Assembly (NCBI GenBank): GCA_000310025.1
Contig: FN648785.1
Coordinates: 1 to 61,284, forward strand
Length of the DNA: 61,284 nucleotides
Source of the DNA: Ectocarpus siliculosus
Taxonomy: Eukaryota; Sar; Phaeophyceae; Ectocarpales; Ectocarpaceae
Direction: 5' to 3'
Shown: piece after piece, positions 33,881 to 44,013 of the stretch
Layout of the letters: the number at the start of each line of letters is the position of its first letter
Position numbering within the stretch: position 1 is the stretch's first letter
Notes under the pieces: generated by a model
Seen by the model: only the letters and a program-made list of their open reading frames with translations
Told to the model about the DNA's origin: nothing
Database searches by the model: none
Translations under genes and position numbers: made by a program

Positions 33881-35337
33881 CAGTAGCGGCTACGGTTTAA
33901 GAGAACTTATTTAAGAGAAAGTACGGATTTAAGAGAGAGGAATTGGCGTGTACCAATAACAATCGATTTAAGAGAAATTTCCTTTTGCAGCTGGGATTTT
34001 TCTCTTAAATCGAACAATGTGGAAACCACGTGGACACACACACCCACACAGCTGCAGACACCATGCCCTGCGTGGCGGGCAGTCGCTGCACGGCTGTCCC
34101 CGATCACACGCCAGGCCCGCCGGCGTTCACAAACCACCAATGTAGAGGAGTCTGCAGGCAGTACCTCCATGGCACCTGTGGTGTGGTGGACCCTCAGGGC
34201 ACCTCCGAGATGCATCGCATCTGCCACAACTGCCTTTCCTCCCGTGAGCGCATGACTTCAGGCTGTAGAGGACAACGTGGAGGTAGCCGAAGCGATCGTT
34301 ACAGAGATGGTAGAGGACCTCTGTGATGAGAATTTGGTGGGCATGGATCTTTCCTCTGACGACGAGGACGACGACCTGGTTGAGCTACGCCAATCGGGAC
34401 AGTCGGCGGCGGCAGCGGCCCCGGCTCCGCCGCCGTACGCGAATGTAGCAAATCATTTTGGTGAACTTGAGGATACTGCCGAGAAGTGCCGCATGTATGT
34501 CCGAAGTGTCTTTTCACCTCCGCAAGGCTAAGCTAGCGTGGATGAGTGCCTACGGTTCGAGGGAAACCAAGCAGACGTGCATGAGCGACTTCCTTTGACG
34601 GTTGCAGCGCAGATCGTGTTCAGGCTGACAGGTCGCCAGGGTAGCGTTGGTTTCTTGGGTTTGTGTTATTTGTACGGCGAGTGATGTTTTGATATTGTGA
34701 AGCTGTTTTTTGTTCGTTGACTCGTGTTTTTGTCGGGGGTTCAAATCGATGGGATGAGAGGTATGAGGGTGTTACATATGTTGAGGGTACGGTGGGAGGA
34801 AGGTGCAGTGTGTAAACGGGTGCGTCGTTCTTGAGTGCTGGTGCATTCGTCGCCTCGTGTTGTCCTTCTAGAAGAGGTGCAACTATGAAACCCAGCTATA
34901 AAACAACTCAACCAAAACCTTTTACGTGTCCACGTGCAAAGATGTGCATCGCATCACACGACGATGTTTTATTTTTCCGAACGCAGATCCACCAAAAGCG
35001 TACAACGTACAGCAGTGCTTGGGTCCACGTGCTTGCCAACCAAGAAAATGAGCGGTGTTTGGAGGTAGCCCGACGTGGTAACGCTAGCTGCGCAAGCGAC
35101 ATGCATGATACGCTCTCTTTATGACCTATTTTGGCATTCGAGTGTAGTCAGTGCGCGAGAGCCCCTGTTTCACGACCTTCAGTTTTGTCTACGATATAAG
35201 AGAGAATTCTCTTAAAGTGAGATTCTGTTTAAGAAAATTCTCTCTTATATCGTAGCCAACACGATATAACAGAAAGCCGGATTTAAGAGAGTGAAATTGG
35301 CTTGTACCGACCCTCTCTTAAACCGTAGCCGCTACTG
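33881..35337 (+). mobile_element. Pogo-like element 1, internally deleted (1,457 bp)
   Basis: Perfect 24-bp terminal inverted repeats beginning CAGTAGCGGCTACGG lie at 33881 and end at 35337, flanked by TA on both sides (33879-33880 and 35338-35339). This is the pogo/Tc1-mariner signature. Subterminal palindromes built on TTTAAGAGA occur at both ends (about 33962-34013 and 35167-35257). The interior encodes the N-terminal cysteine/histidine module and the acidic C-terminal tail of a transposase like that of the neighbouring element, but the DNA-binding and catalytic regions are absent. It should depend on a transposase supplied in trans. Confidence 0.85.
34062..34531 (+). pseudogene. Remnant transposase: N-terminal Zn module plus acidic C-terminal tail
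   Basis: ATG 34062 opens MPC..C followed by C-x3-C, LHGTCG and RICHNC, closely parallel to the start of the transposase at 35604. After about 34245 the frame changes, and 34277-34531 encodes MVEDLCDENLVGMDLSSDDE and APPPYANVANHFGELED. The second motif matches APPAYGELSSHFGVLE near the C terminus of the larger transposase. The whole helix-turn-helix and DDE core is missing, so the two parts were brought together by internal deletion. Not expected to be catalytically active. Confidence 0.7.
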
Positions 35338-35347
35338 TATGTACATA

Positions 35348-38300
35348 CAGTGGGGGGCCCTCTATAGTGCCGGTTGAATAGTGCCAACTGCCGGTATAGT
35401 GCCGGTAAAATCTCTCCACACAGAAAGCGCCCTCAATAGTGCCAAACGGCACTATTGAGGGCGGGCCTGGTATAGTGCCGGTTGGGCACCACGTCAGCCC
35501 GCAATAGTGCCGGTTCACACACGCACGCACACACACCACCACACTCCCAAAATACAGACACCGTGCTGCTGCAGTCCAACACAGCTCTACGCAGAGGCGC
35601 ACCATGCCGTGTGCGGAAGGTGAACTGTGCCTTTAACAGAACAGAACGCCGAAGGCCCCTCATGGCCACGTCTGCAAGGGAGGATGTGGCGGGCGGCTCC
35701 ATGGCACTTGCGGCAGCGTGGAGGGTGACTTCGAAACATCCCGCATCTGCAGTTCTTGCGTCGCTGCTAAGACTGGCAAGCGCAAAGCGACCGCAGCTGG
35801 GGTTGATGCTGGGGCGGGACCATCTAAACGTCCGACAGAGAAAGGGGGGGGGAAGAAGGCTTCTCGCGCGCGGCTGAGCAACGCTGACAAGGTTGAGGTC
35901 CTCAAGCTGCTGGATGCCAAGATTTCTCATGAGCAGATAGCAGATCGCTTTAAGTGCTCGGAACGGCTGGTCCGCAAGGTGAAAGCTGAACGGAAGGAAG
36001 TGGAGGCTAAGGCAGCTGCAGGCGACGGAAGCCAGAAAACCGCACGCAGAGGAGACTTTCCGGAGGTAGGTAGAGTACACGACATGCCTGGCAATTTCCT
36101 CTCGAACGTTGTTTTTCCCCGCCATTTTTCAAAAATGCCCTCATGTCGCCGATTTCTACTGCTGTACCTTTTTTTTTTTGCCCTTCCTTGTTTCTTTGCC
36201 TTTCCCTTTTCGTCTTTTCGTATGTATCATACATGGTGTTTTTTTTTTTCATGTCACCTCCTTTTTTTCTTTCTCTTTGCCTTTTTTTGTCATGTCTTTG
36301 GCCTTTGAGGTCCTCGATGTCCACACTCATAGACCTTCCGATTTTGTGTCCTTGAAATTGAAAGAGCACTGTTGTGTACATATTCGCACCCGCTTTTTTT
36401 TCAAAACAAACAAGCAGATGTAAGCAGATGTAAGCAGATGTAGCCTGTACGAGCGCCTCCTCGCAACTTTCCCTTTCCCCTCCCGCAATTTTTTCTTTCC
36501 GGGTGTAGTGGCACTTAAAAAACATCAGCTTTGTTTACGGTGTACCGCGGCGTCGTCCCTCGTATCTGCGCCGCGCAGTGTAGATGCTTACGTTTGAAAC
36601 TAATCGTTGGTCGTTTGAACCTCTGCATTGTATACTCTTTTTCACCGGCAGGTGGATGAGATAGTTATTGATCTGCTCGATAAAGCCCGGAAGGCCAAGA
36701 TGCCCGTCACACGGGACGTACTTCGAAGCTTCGGCCGTTCCACCGTGGCAACCCTGCTCGCTGAGCCCGCTACTTCTGCAGCAGTGAGGGCGAGGGTCGA
36801 GGACTTCAAGGCCGGTGAAAAGTGGGCCAAGAACTTCGTGAAGCGCAACAAGGTGCTGAGTGCGAGACTTCATGGCGAGGCTGGTAGTGTCGACCCAGCG
36901 GCCATCGAGAAGGGCATGGAGGAAGTCAGGAGCCTTTGCGCGAAGTACCCAGCTAGGTTCATCTTCAACGTGGACGAGACAGGCATCCAGTGGAAGCTTA
37001 TGCCCAGGCGCACGTATCTTTCCTCCTCGGAGGACCGCAAGAAGGCGCGGGGCTCCAAGAGCATGTACTTCAAGGATCGGATGTCTGCCATCATGTGCAG
37101 CAACGCCGACGGCACTGCAAAGGTGGACATGGCCATCATCGGGAGGTTGAAGGTGCCTCGCTGCTTCACGGACGCGCCTTCACCTCTGAAGTACTTCTCG
37201 CAGGCCAACGCGTGGTCTGACTCCGCGACGTTCCTCAAGTGGTGGCTTGAAGTCTTCCTCCCGTTCATTCGGCGCTTCACTCACGAAAAGGTGCTGCTCC
37301 TGATGGACGGCTGCTCCTCTCACGGCGATCTCGTTGATGATCGTGGGCAAGTTACCATCAAGTTCTATCCTCCGAACTGCACCAGCCTGCACCAGCCCAT
37401 GGACATGGGGATCATCGCGAAGACGAAGGTCCTCTACAGGAAGGAGCTGCTCGACGTGAAGGCATCCACAATGTTTGTCGTGAGACCCTTCGTGCCCAGG
37501 CCAAAGCCAGTAAGATGAAGGCCGGGACGATGGGGCTGGCGCAGGGGCACCAACCTCACCTACGGGACGCCGCTGAACTTCTTCAGAAAGCATGGGGCAG
37601 CGTCACTCCCCAGGACATCGCCAGGTCAGGTTTGAACATGTTCTGTTGCTATGTAGATGCGTCAACTCGGGCGGTGGTGCTAGCACAATAGCTTTGGTGG
37701 CACGTTTCGTGGCAGAGGTGGTACGGATTTTTTTGAGAAAGTTTCCTGCAGGGGCATCCCTCGTTTGCAATAAAAAATTCCTCTTTTTTTGCATGCGGAT
37801 GAATCAACTTCTGCCGCTGGGTCCGTCTAATATCTGCGTTGCACTCAAAAACGGATGCGGTTCGTATTCTCGGCAACCCCGCGACCAGGTGCTTTGTCAA
37901 AGCCGACACGCTTCCGCAGGAGATGGCGGCTGAGCTCACCAACCTCCACGGGAAAACCCAGGCCCGCATCCACGAGCCTGCGTTGAGGTCCCTCACGAAG
38001 AGTGTCCACTCGTTGAGCACGAGCGTGCACGACGCGCAGCAGCAGGGGTCTCGCATCGAAGACGAGGACCTGAGTGAAATGTCCGCAGAACTCAACGTCT
38101 CACCCGGAGAGCCTGCCCCGGAGGAGGCGGTGGACTTAGTTCAGGCGTGGGCTACCATCGAGGATGACGATGACGTGGTGGAGGCTTTTCGACAGGATGC
38201 AGCGGACGAAATGACGGCACAGCTAGCGGGAACGCGCCTATCTACCTGCCGCGAGGAGGAATCCGAAGATGAGGCGGACAGTGATCATGAGGACACGGGG

Positions 38301-39025
38301 GGCGGCCGCCGCGCCCCACCGGCTTACGGTGAACTGTCTTCTCACTTCGGCGTCCTGGAGGTGGCCGCGCGGGAGAGTGGAAACGGGGACGCTTCGTTCC
38401 ACCTATCGAAAGCGAAGATGGCGATGATCGCGGCGCATGCCGCTAAGGGCGTGCGCCAGACAGACATGAGAGAGTTTGTTGATGAGTGAGGGGGGGACAG
38501 CTATACCGCAGTTTTTTTCTTTTTGTTTTGTTTTATTTTTGTCCGCTTCGTTGCTGGCGTGTTTATTGGTTTTGTTGGCGTGTCTCATCACGCAACATCG
38601 TAGGGAGGCAGCGAGGAACGTGATATTTTTTCAAGTATACTAAGTTGCACGGACGGGAGCTGTACACGGGGTTTGGCTCCGAAGGTGAATTCTGCGCGTG
38701 CATGCGGGAATGGTTTCGCGGCAAACTCAGCTATCAGAGTGGAACCCACATTTGTCTCAGAAAAGGCTGCCCCTGCCGCCCACAAAGTATATTCACCACA
38801 CTCGATCCACATGCTACTCTGTTGGCCTCGCAAATGGTAAGCGATACACCATGAACTCAAACAGCAGTGCCTCAGTAGTGCCAGACCGGCACTACTGAGG
38901 GATATCGATCACCCCAATAGTGCCGTTTGGCACTATTGAGGCACTATTCCCAGTTGTGCCGGTGCCCGCTATAGTGCCGGTGAACGCCCTGCGCACGTAC
39001 CGGCACTATAGAGGGCCCCCCACTG
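35348..39025 (+). mobile_element. Pogo-like DNA transposon 2 with transposase gene (3,678 bp)
   Basis: Perfect 27-bp terminal inverted repeats, CAGTGGGGGGCCCTCTATAG and onward, start at 35348 and end at 39025, with TA duplicated at 35346-35347 and 39026-39027. Subterminal regions carry many TATAGTGCCGGT motifs and palindromes (35434-35461 and about 38869-38899, the latter built on AGTAGTGCC/GGCACTACT). A spliced transposase gene occupies 35604-38489. Only the 10-bp palindrome TATGTACATA separates it from element 1. Confidence 0.92.
35604..38489 (+). CDS. Pogo/Tigger-type transposase with N-terminal Zn module (three exons, damaged)
   Basis: Exons: 35604-36065, 36652-37624 and 37889-38489, with in-phase GT-AG junctions (DFPE|VDE; IA-R|CFVKAD). 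Domain order is: a Cys/His module (MPC, C-x3-C, LHGTCG, RICSSC); a psq-type helix-turn-helix (LSNADKVEVLKLLDAKIS, ERLVRKV); a CENP-B-like second HTH (TRDVLRSFG, WAKNFVKRN); the catalytic core with FNVDETGIQ (about 36965-36990), LLLMDGCSSH (about 37294-37323) and PMDMG (about 37396-37410) giving the three Asp; then a long acidic tail. It catalyses cut-and-paste transposition at TA. Damage: an in-frame TAA at 35634-35636 in the Zn module and a one-base deletion near 37455-37460 after the third Asp. The copy is therefore probably inactive unless these are sequence errors. Confidence 0.88.
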
Positions 39026-39205
39026 TACCCAAATACCCGGTACATACGCGTACCACATTGAAAAAAAGTTTGAAAACTGTGGAAGATTACATTCCATACG
39101 GCTAAAAGGGTGCCACACACAAAACGCCCGACCAGTACCTAACACATATATATCATCTGCACCTTCCCAACATAACATATATGAGACACACAAGACAGCT
39201 ACCAA

Positions 39206-39473
39206 TGTAGTGGTATGCACGCGTGATGAAGTCTGGTTGACCCGTGAAGAAGAACTCACTTGTTGTTACTCTTGTAGAACAGCAGCAGCAGTAGCTGTTG
39301 CCTTGGGTATCGGTAGGAATGACACCAAGGGGCACAGGATCCTCTGCACAAGCAGGGGCTACTAGATCCTGTCCCCTGCTTTTTATCCTTCCGCGGAGAG
39401 TTACATCTCTCCGCGTCTTCTAGAAGGAACCAAGCTCTTCTATGTTCCGTCTACACATCTGAATCCTATAACA
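39206..39473 (-). repeat. 3' LTR of the Ty3/gypsy element
   Basis: 268 bp, TG...CA, identical to 52413-52680 except one C/T difference in GCTGTTG(C/T)CTTGGG. In transcript orientation this is the downstream LTR. A G-rich stretch (CCAGGGTGGGCTAG, minus sense) abutting it is a weak polypurine-tract candidate. Confidence 0.95.
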
Positions 39474-40038
39474 CTAGCCCACCCTGGAGGTTCTCGTACG
39501 CAGATACTGTAAAACCTCGGAGTCTTGACAAGCAATTGTCGAGTCTCTAAATGAAAGTATCGAGGATGTGGAGCTCCAAAACAGCACAATTCACCCTCCC
39601 ACACCTCTCACTCGATGAGTCGCAAGACCATCGTTTGACTTCTAAAACGACAAAAAGACACAGACAGGAAGGAACTGACGGGGCTAAGAAAAGCCTACGA
39701 CGACCGGAAGAAGATCGGAACCAAAGAAAGGAAGACACAAAAAAAGGAAGAAAAACAGAAAAGAAAAACAGAAAAGAAAAACAAAGGTCGTCAAAACGAC
39801 AAAAAGAAAGGATCACGGTAGGAACCACAACAAGACCGGTATCGTAAGAAAACGATCAGATACGCCATTCACGCAGTCGCCACGGCAGTGTAGAAGGGGC
39901 AACAATGGGCGCGAAACACGTACACCAAACGCTAAAGGCACAAAATAAAGCGAGGAAAAAACGAAAACCAACCAAGGCTAAAAAGCAACCCAAACAACGC
40001 TGAAAACAACAGAAAGCCAAGACAACTAGCACGTCGTC
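39474..40038. other. Retroelement 3' untranslated region
   Basis: Between the polyprotein stop and the 3' LTR. The plus strand is A/G-rich (39620-39800) with repeated AAAACAGAAAAGAAAAACAG-like sequence. No gene. Confidence 0.6.
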
Positions 40039-43000
40039 TTAATGGGGGCGCGCCACGTTATCAGGCAACGAATCAGCCCCGGGGTCACCACGCGACATGT
40101 CGACGTTGCGAAGGATCCCCTTAAAAAGGGCACTGCCGCTGTGAACTTGAAGGCACCAGGATCCGGAGACGGCGGTTTCAGCGGTGGAGTAGCGAACATC
40201 AGGAAGGGCGAGCTTGACAGGGCGAGGATCGTCCAAGAAGCGGACGACGTAGAAGTCGGACGGTAGAGGCGGTCCAGTAATCTTGCCCAACCACCAGAAT
40301 CCATCGCGAGCTTTGTACCAGAAGAAGGCGCCGGCAGGTAGCGGAGTATTGGCGAAGCGACGGTCCCAAGTTGAACGAGAGACGAGCGAATAACCCGAAG
40401 GCAAAGCTCGCTCCCCTTTTGCGCGCGCCATCTCGCGGGTGGCCGCACCAATACGCATCGCCCGATAGCGACGATTCGTTTGGCGATGTTGATCAGGCGA
40501 ACCCGTCCAGTACCGGAGAATGTGGGACTTGGAATGCTGGAGGTCCATCTCACGTTCCCAAGAAGGACGAAGAAGACCTTTCCAATGCGTTTGGTATAAA
40601 ACAGCGATGGTGCCACCACGGCCACGAACAGACTGATGGCCACTAATGCGGTCAACCTCGAGACGTTCGACCGGAGTCGACACGTCGTCTTCCGTAACAT
40701 GGTAGGGAGGAGATTTATTCGCATAGGAGTTTAGCACATACGGTGTAAGGCCGGCAGGCAGGAACCGAGGCAAGTCTTCAGTGTCATGCGGATTAGCGCA
40801 AGGCTTGCAACGCGCAACTGACACACGGTTTTTCGAGTCCGGACCCGGCAGATCCGATGGAAGGTCCAAATACAGTAATTTGGAAGCCAGAGGACAACCG
40901 TCGGGAGCGTCAGGACACGGACCCACGGCCAAGATCTTGAACGGACCAGTCCACAGGAAAGACAACTTAGCCTTGAGGACCTTGTCATCCGTGCCTGAAC
41001 GAACACCTTGGCGAATGGTAGATTCGGTGTTGTACACCCAAACCCATCCACCGACGGTGTATGAGGGGACCTTGCGCAAAGCATCCGATAGGGCGGAGTT
41101 ACGCCGCTCAATCCTCGAAACGGACAGGTTGTGCTGTTCGCGAACTAAATCGTAAGAACGACGTTGGCGATCAGCAGCCAGATCGCAATACTCAAGTTGA
41201 TCGCGATGCAAGCTTTGGTGGCCTCGAGCATATGGATGCTCAAAAACCGTCATCGGCATGCGTGGCAGTCGGTTCATATGCACCTCGTTGGGCGCCAAAC
41301 CAGTAGCGGCACTAACCGAATTGTTGTAGGCAAACTCAACGTGCGGCAAATGAATGTCCCAATCATCTTGCCTCTCATTGACGACCATAGCCAACATCTG
41401 AGCCATAGTGTGATTGACGCGCTCCACACCCCCATTGCCGTTGGGATGGTAAGAGCTGGTAGCCACTTTGCGTATAGCCAGACGGGCGTATACAGCCTGC
41501 GACAGTTTGGAACAAAACTGAGAGCCATTATCAGACAAGAGACTCAAAGGGCAACCCCATAAAGGGATATACCGATTGACAAGTACGTCAGCGGTGCCTT
41601 CGGCGGTGAATTCTGCAGCCGTAACCGCGTACATGTCAGCACGGCGGCTGAAACGGTCAGTGAAAAGCAGAATATATGTGTTTCCGCGCGGTGTCAACGG
41701 GAGGGGACCGAAATAATCGACGCTCACCGATACACCAGGGCCCGAAGGCAGCGGAAGGCACAAAGTAGGCCATCGAGGCGTTTGACGAGATGACTTGCGA
41801 GCTTGGCATCGCAAACAATGCCGTACCCACCACTTCGTGCAAACACTCATGCCAACCCACCAATAAAAACGTTCCAGCATGCTAAGCGTGCGACCGAGGT
41901 GGCAGGATGCATCAGCGTGACAGGCTTGCATGATCCACGGACGCATGAGCATGGGAACATAAATCCGAATGGGTTCGTCGTTGAGAAGGCGAGCAGCACG
42001 CCCGCCAGGACGTGTGGTCGTAGACGACGGGGGCGCTGTTTGCTTGCGAACAAGCAAGACCAAACCATCATCGTCAACATGTAACCGGCCTTTGTTAGAC
42101 AGGTCACGGATCTCCGACAGAGAAGGTCGACGAGCGGACGGAAGATGATCCAGGAAATCCGAAGGGAGAGCCGAAGGCCGACCCAAAAGGATGAAACGAA
42201 TAGCTGCATCACAAACAGGTTCGTTACGTTGCTCGCGAGCCCAATCAGCATGCGAGAAACGTTCGACAGACGCCCGGAAGGCTAAATCTGCCGAGGAATG
42301 TAAAGCCGCCTCGATAGAAGAGGGAGCCGATTCCTGAGGCTCCGGCTGCAATCCACCCGAAGGCAGAGTAGCAGCGGAAACCGAAGACGAAGGCGTACAA
42401 GTGGTCGAAACCAAACGCGTCGAAGATTCCGAAGAATCGGGAGCAGCAGAAGACTGCTGGGCAGGAGCAACCGAAGTTGCAGGATGCGTCGAAGACGCAA
42501 GACCCGTTCCACGAGCCAGAGGCGTAGGAAGGTCCGAGATCGAAGCGTCAGAACCAGGAGTCGAAACCAACCTGGTCAAAACGGGGGGCGCCGTCGATGC
42601 TGATTGTGCAGGCCGGGAACGTCGAAACGATCTGGGCGAAGCGGAAATCCGAGTAGGAGCAGGCGGGTCCTCGGAGAAGCCGTAATCCACGGGCGGGAGG
42701 GGCGTGCCTGCCACAACCGCCGTGCGACGGCGAGTTCGCGTGGAAATTAGTTGAGTAGGGTCGAGAGTCCGTCGTGATGCTGCAGTCGGCGAGACGGCCG
42801 GCGAAGACTCGGGCTCGAGAGCCAAAATGTCCTCCACCGAAGAATGTAAGGAGCCAGACCAATCGAGGGTCCTGTCACTCAGGCGTCGTAGCGAAGGAGA
42901 CAACCCGCGGGAGTTGATGGACGGCCAGGGTGCGATGTTCCAGATGCCAGGCGGAGAAGAAAGGCCTGACGGCGAGAGACGTGGACCATGCCGACGGAAG

Positions 43001-44013
43001 TCGACAAAATCATCTGTAGAGGGGGCCAGCCCACCCAAGACCGAAGTCGGGGAAGCGGGGACGAGCCCACCCAAGCCAACACCCACGGCGCGATGGCCAG
43101 AAGGCGTAAGGCCACAAGAACGGATGAAGAATACGCTCTCCTCGTCGTCGTCCGGTGTCAAGCGACTGCGACCAGATCGGTCACATTCCGCCGCATCGAT
43201 CGGAAGGCGAGAGAGGAAATCAGCGTTGCCATTTGCTGAACCCTTGCGGTACTCGAGAGTGTAATTGTAGGCGGTAAGAAATTCAAGCCAACGCTGAACG
43301 CGGGCATTGTTCTCCCCCACCTTGGCAAAATGCTCAAGAGATTTGTGGTCGGTAAAAATGCGAAATTTCGTGCCCCACAAATAACCGCGGAGTCGTTTGA
43401 TGCACCATACGATGCTACCCGCCTCGAGGTCGAGGGGAGTCCAATGACGTTCGGAGTCCAAAGTAGCTCGGCTGATGAAAACGATGGGCCGGATGGAGCC
43501 ATCCGGCTGTTCTTGTTCGAGAGTCCCGCCGAACCCATCGCGACTAGCATCACAGTAGAGGCGAAAAGGTCGCGAGCCGTCCGTAACGGCATCCCAGTCT
43601 GGATAAACCAAGACAGGAGGGTTGGCCAACTCAGACAACAGGACGCGAACAGCTTGCTCCATGGCAGGGGTGAAGGCAAACGTCGCCTGCTTCTTGAGAA
43701 GAGTGGTCAGAGGTCGAATTCGCGTGGCCATGTTGGGAAGGAACTTGCGGTAGTAGCTGAGGCCGCCGAGAAGAGAGCGAAGTTGTTTAACATCCTTTGG
43801 CATGGGCATTTGGGTGAGGGCCGCAACCTTGGCCCCGTTAGGCCGAACACCGTCCGGGGAGATGGTGTGGCCGAGGAAATCCGCTTCGGTAGCGCCAATG
43901 GTGGCCTTCGGTGGGGTGAGTTTCAAGTTGTGTGTGCGCAAGCGTTCAAACAGAGCGCGCATGGTATCAACATGAGAAGCAGGGTTGTCGTCGAAAACGA
44001 TCAAATCATCCAA
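40039..44013 (-). CDS. Pol C-terminal part: RT (YLDD), RNase H, integrase, chromodomain, Tudor-like tail
   Basis: A 1,324-codon frame whose first residues continue RT. The YLDD catalytic motif straddles the entry point. RT thumb and RNase H follow (LYCDASRDGFGG, TDHKSLEHF, GNADFLSRL). Residues about 275-590 are a Ser/Pro-rich linker. Integrase has an HHCC zinc site (H699, H705, C733, C736) and the D, D, E catalytic residues in VDYFGPL, LLSDNGSQF and NGGVERVNH. A chromodomain lies near 1115-1168 (VERLEVDRI, THWKGLLRPSWE). A further aromatic module at about 1228-1280 (FFWYKARDGFWWLGKI) resembles a Tudor-type reader. Function: cDNA synthesis and chromatin-directed integration. There is no real start codon; translation must come from the upstream frame, which a +1 change at the T-run 44051-44053 separates. 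Confidence 0.93.
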   Translation of the reverse strand: MDDLIVFDDNPASHVDTMRALFERLRTHNLKLTPPKATIGATEADFLGHTISPDGVRPNGAKVAALTQMPMPKDVKQLRSLLGGLSYYRKFLPNMATRIRPLTTLLKKQATFAFTPAMEQAVRVLLSELANPPVLVYPDWDAVTDGSRPFRLYCDASRDGFGGTLEQEQPDGSIRPIVFISRATLDSERHWTPLDLEAGSIVWCIKRLRGYLWGTKFRIFTDHKSLEHFAKVGENNARVQRWLEFLTAYNYTLEYRKGSANGNADFLSRLPIDAAECDRSGRSRLTPDDDEESVFFIRSCGLTPSGHRAVGVGLGGLVPASPTSVLGGLAPSTDDFVDFRRHGPRLSPSGLSSPPGIWNIAPWPSINSRGLSPSLRRLSDRTLDWSGSLHSSVEDILALEPESSPAVSPTAASRRTLDPTQLISTRTRRRTAVVAGTPLPPVDYGFSEDPPAPTRISASPRSFRRSRPAQSASTAPPVLTRLVSTPGSDASISDLPTPLARGTGLASSTHPATSVAPAQQSSAAPDSSESSTRLVSTTCTPSSSVSAATLPSGGLQPEPQESAPSSIEAALHSSADLAFRASVERFSHADWAREQRNEPVCDAAIRFILLGRPSALPSDFLDHLPSARRPSLSEIRDLSNKGRLHVDDDGLVLLVRKQTAPPSSTTTRPGGRAARLLNDEPIRIYVPMLMRPWIMQACHADASCHLGRTLSMLERFYWWVGMSVCTKWWVRHCLRCQARKSSRQTPRWPTLCLPLPSGPGVSVSVDYFGPLPLTPRGNTYILLFTDRFSRRADMYAVTAAEFTAEGTADVLVNRYIPLWGCPLSLLSDNGSQFCSKLSQAVYARLAIRKVATSSYHPNGNGGVERVNHTMAQMLAMVVNERQDDWDIHLPHVEFAYNNSVSAATGLAPNEVHMNRLPRMPMTVFEHPYARGHQSLHRDQLEYCDLAADRQRRSYDLVREQHNLSVSRIERRNSALSDALRKVPSYTVGGWVWVYNTESTIRQGVRSGTDDKVLKAKLSFLWTGPFKILAVGPCPDAPDGCPLASKLLYLDLPSDLPGPDSKNRVSVARCKPCANPHDTEDLPRFLPAGLTPYVLNSYANKSPPYHVTEDDVSTPVERLEVDRISGHQSVRGRGGTIAVLYQTHWKGLLRPSWEREMDLQHSKSHILRYWTGSPDQHRQTNRRYRAMRIGAATREMARAKGERALPSGYSLVSRSTWDRRFANTPLPAGAFFWYKARDGFWWLGKITGPPLPSDFYVVRFLDDPRPVKLALPDVRYSTAETAVSGSWCLQVHSGSALFKGILRNVDMSRGDPGADSLPDNVARPH

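Noticed and set aside
35612-35640. A mini-intron removing the TAA in the pogo Zn module
   Set aside because: The only donor/acceptor pair would leave an intron of about 20 bp, too short; a nonsense change is more likely.
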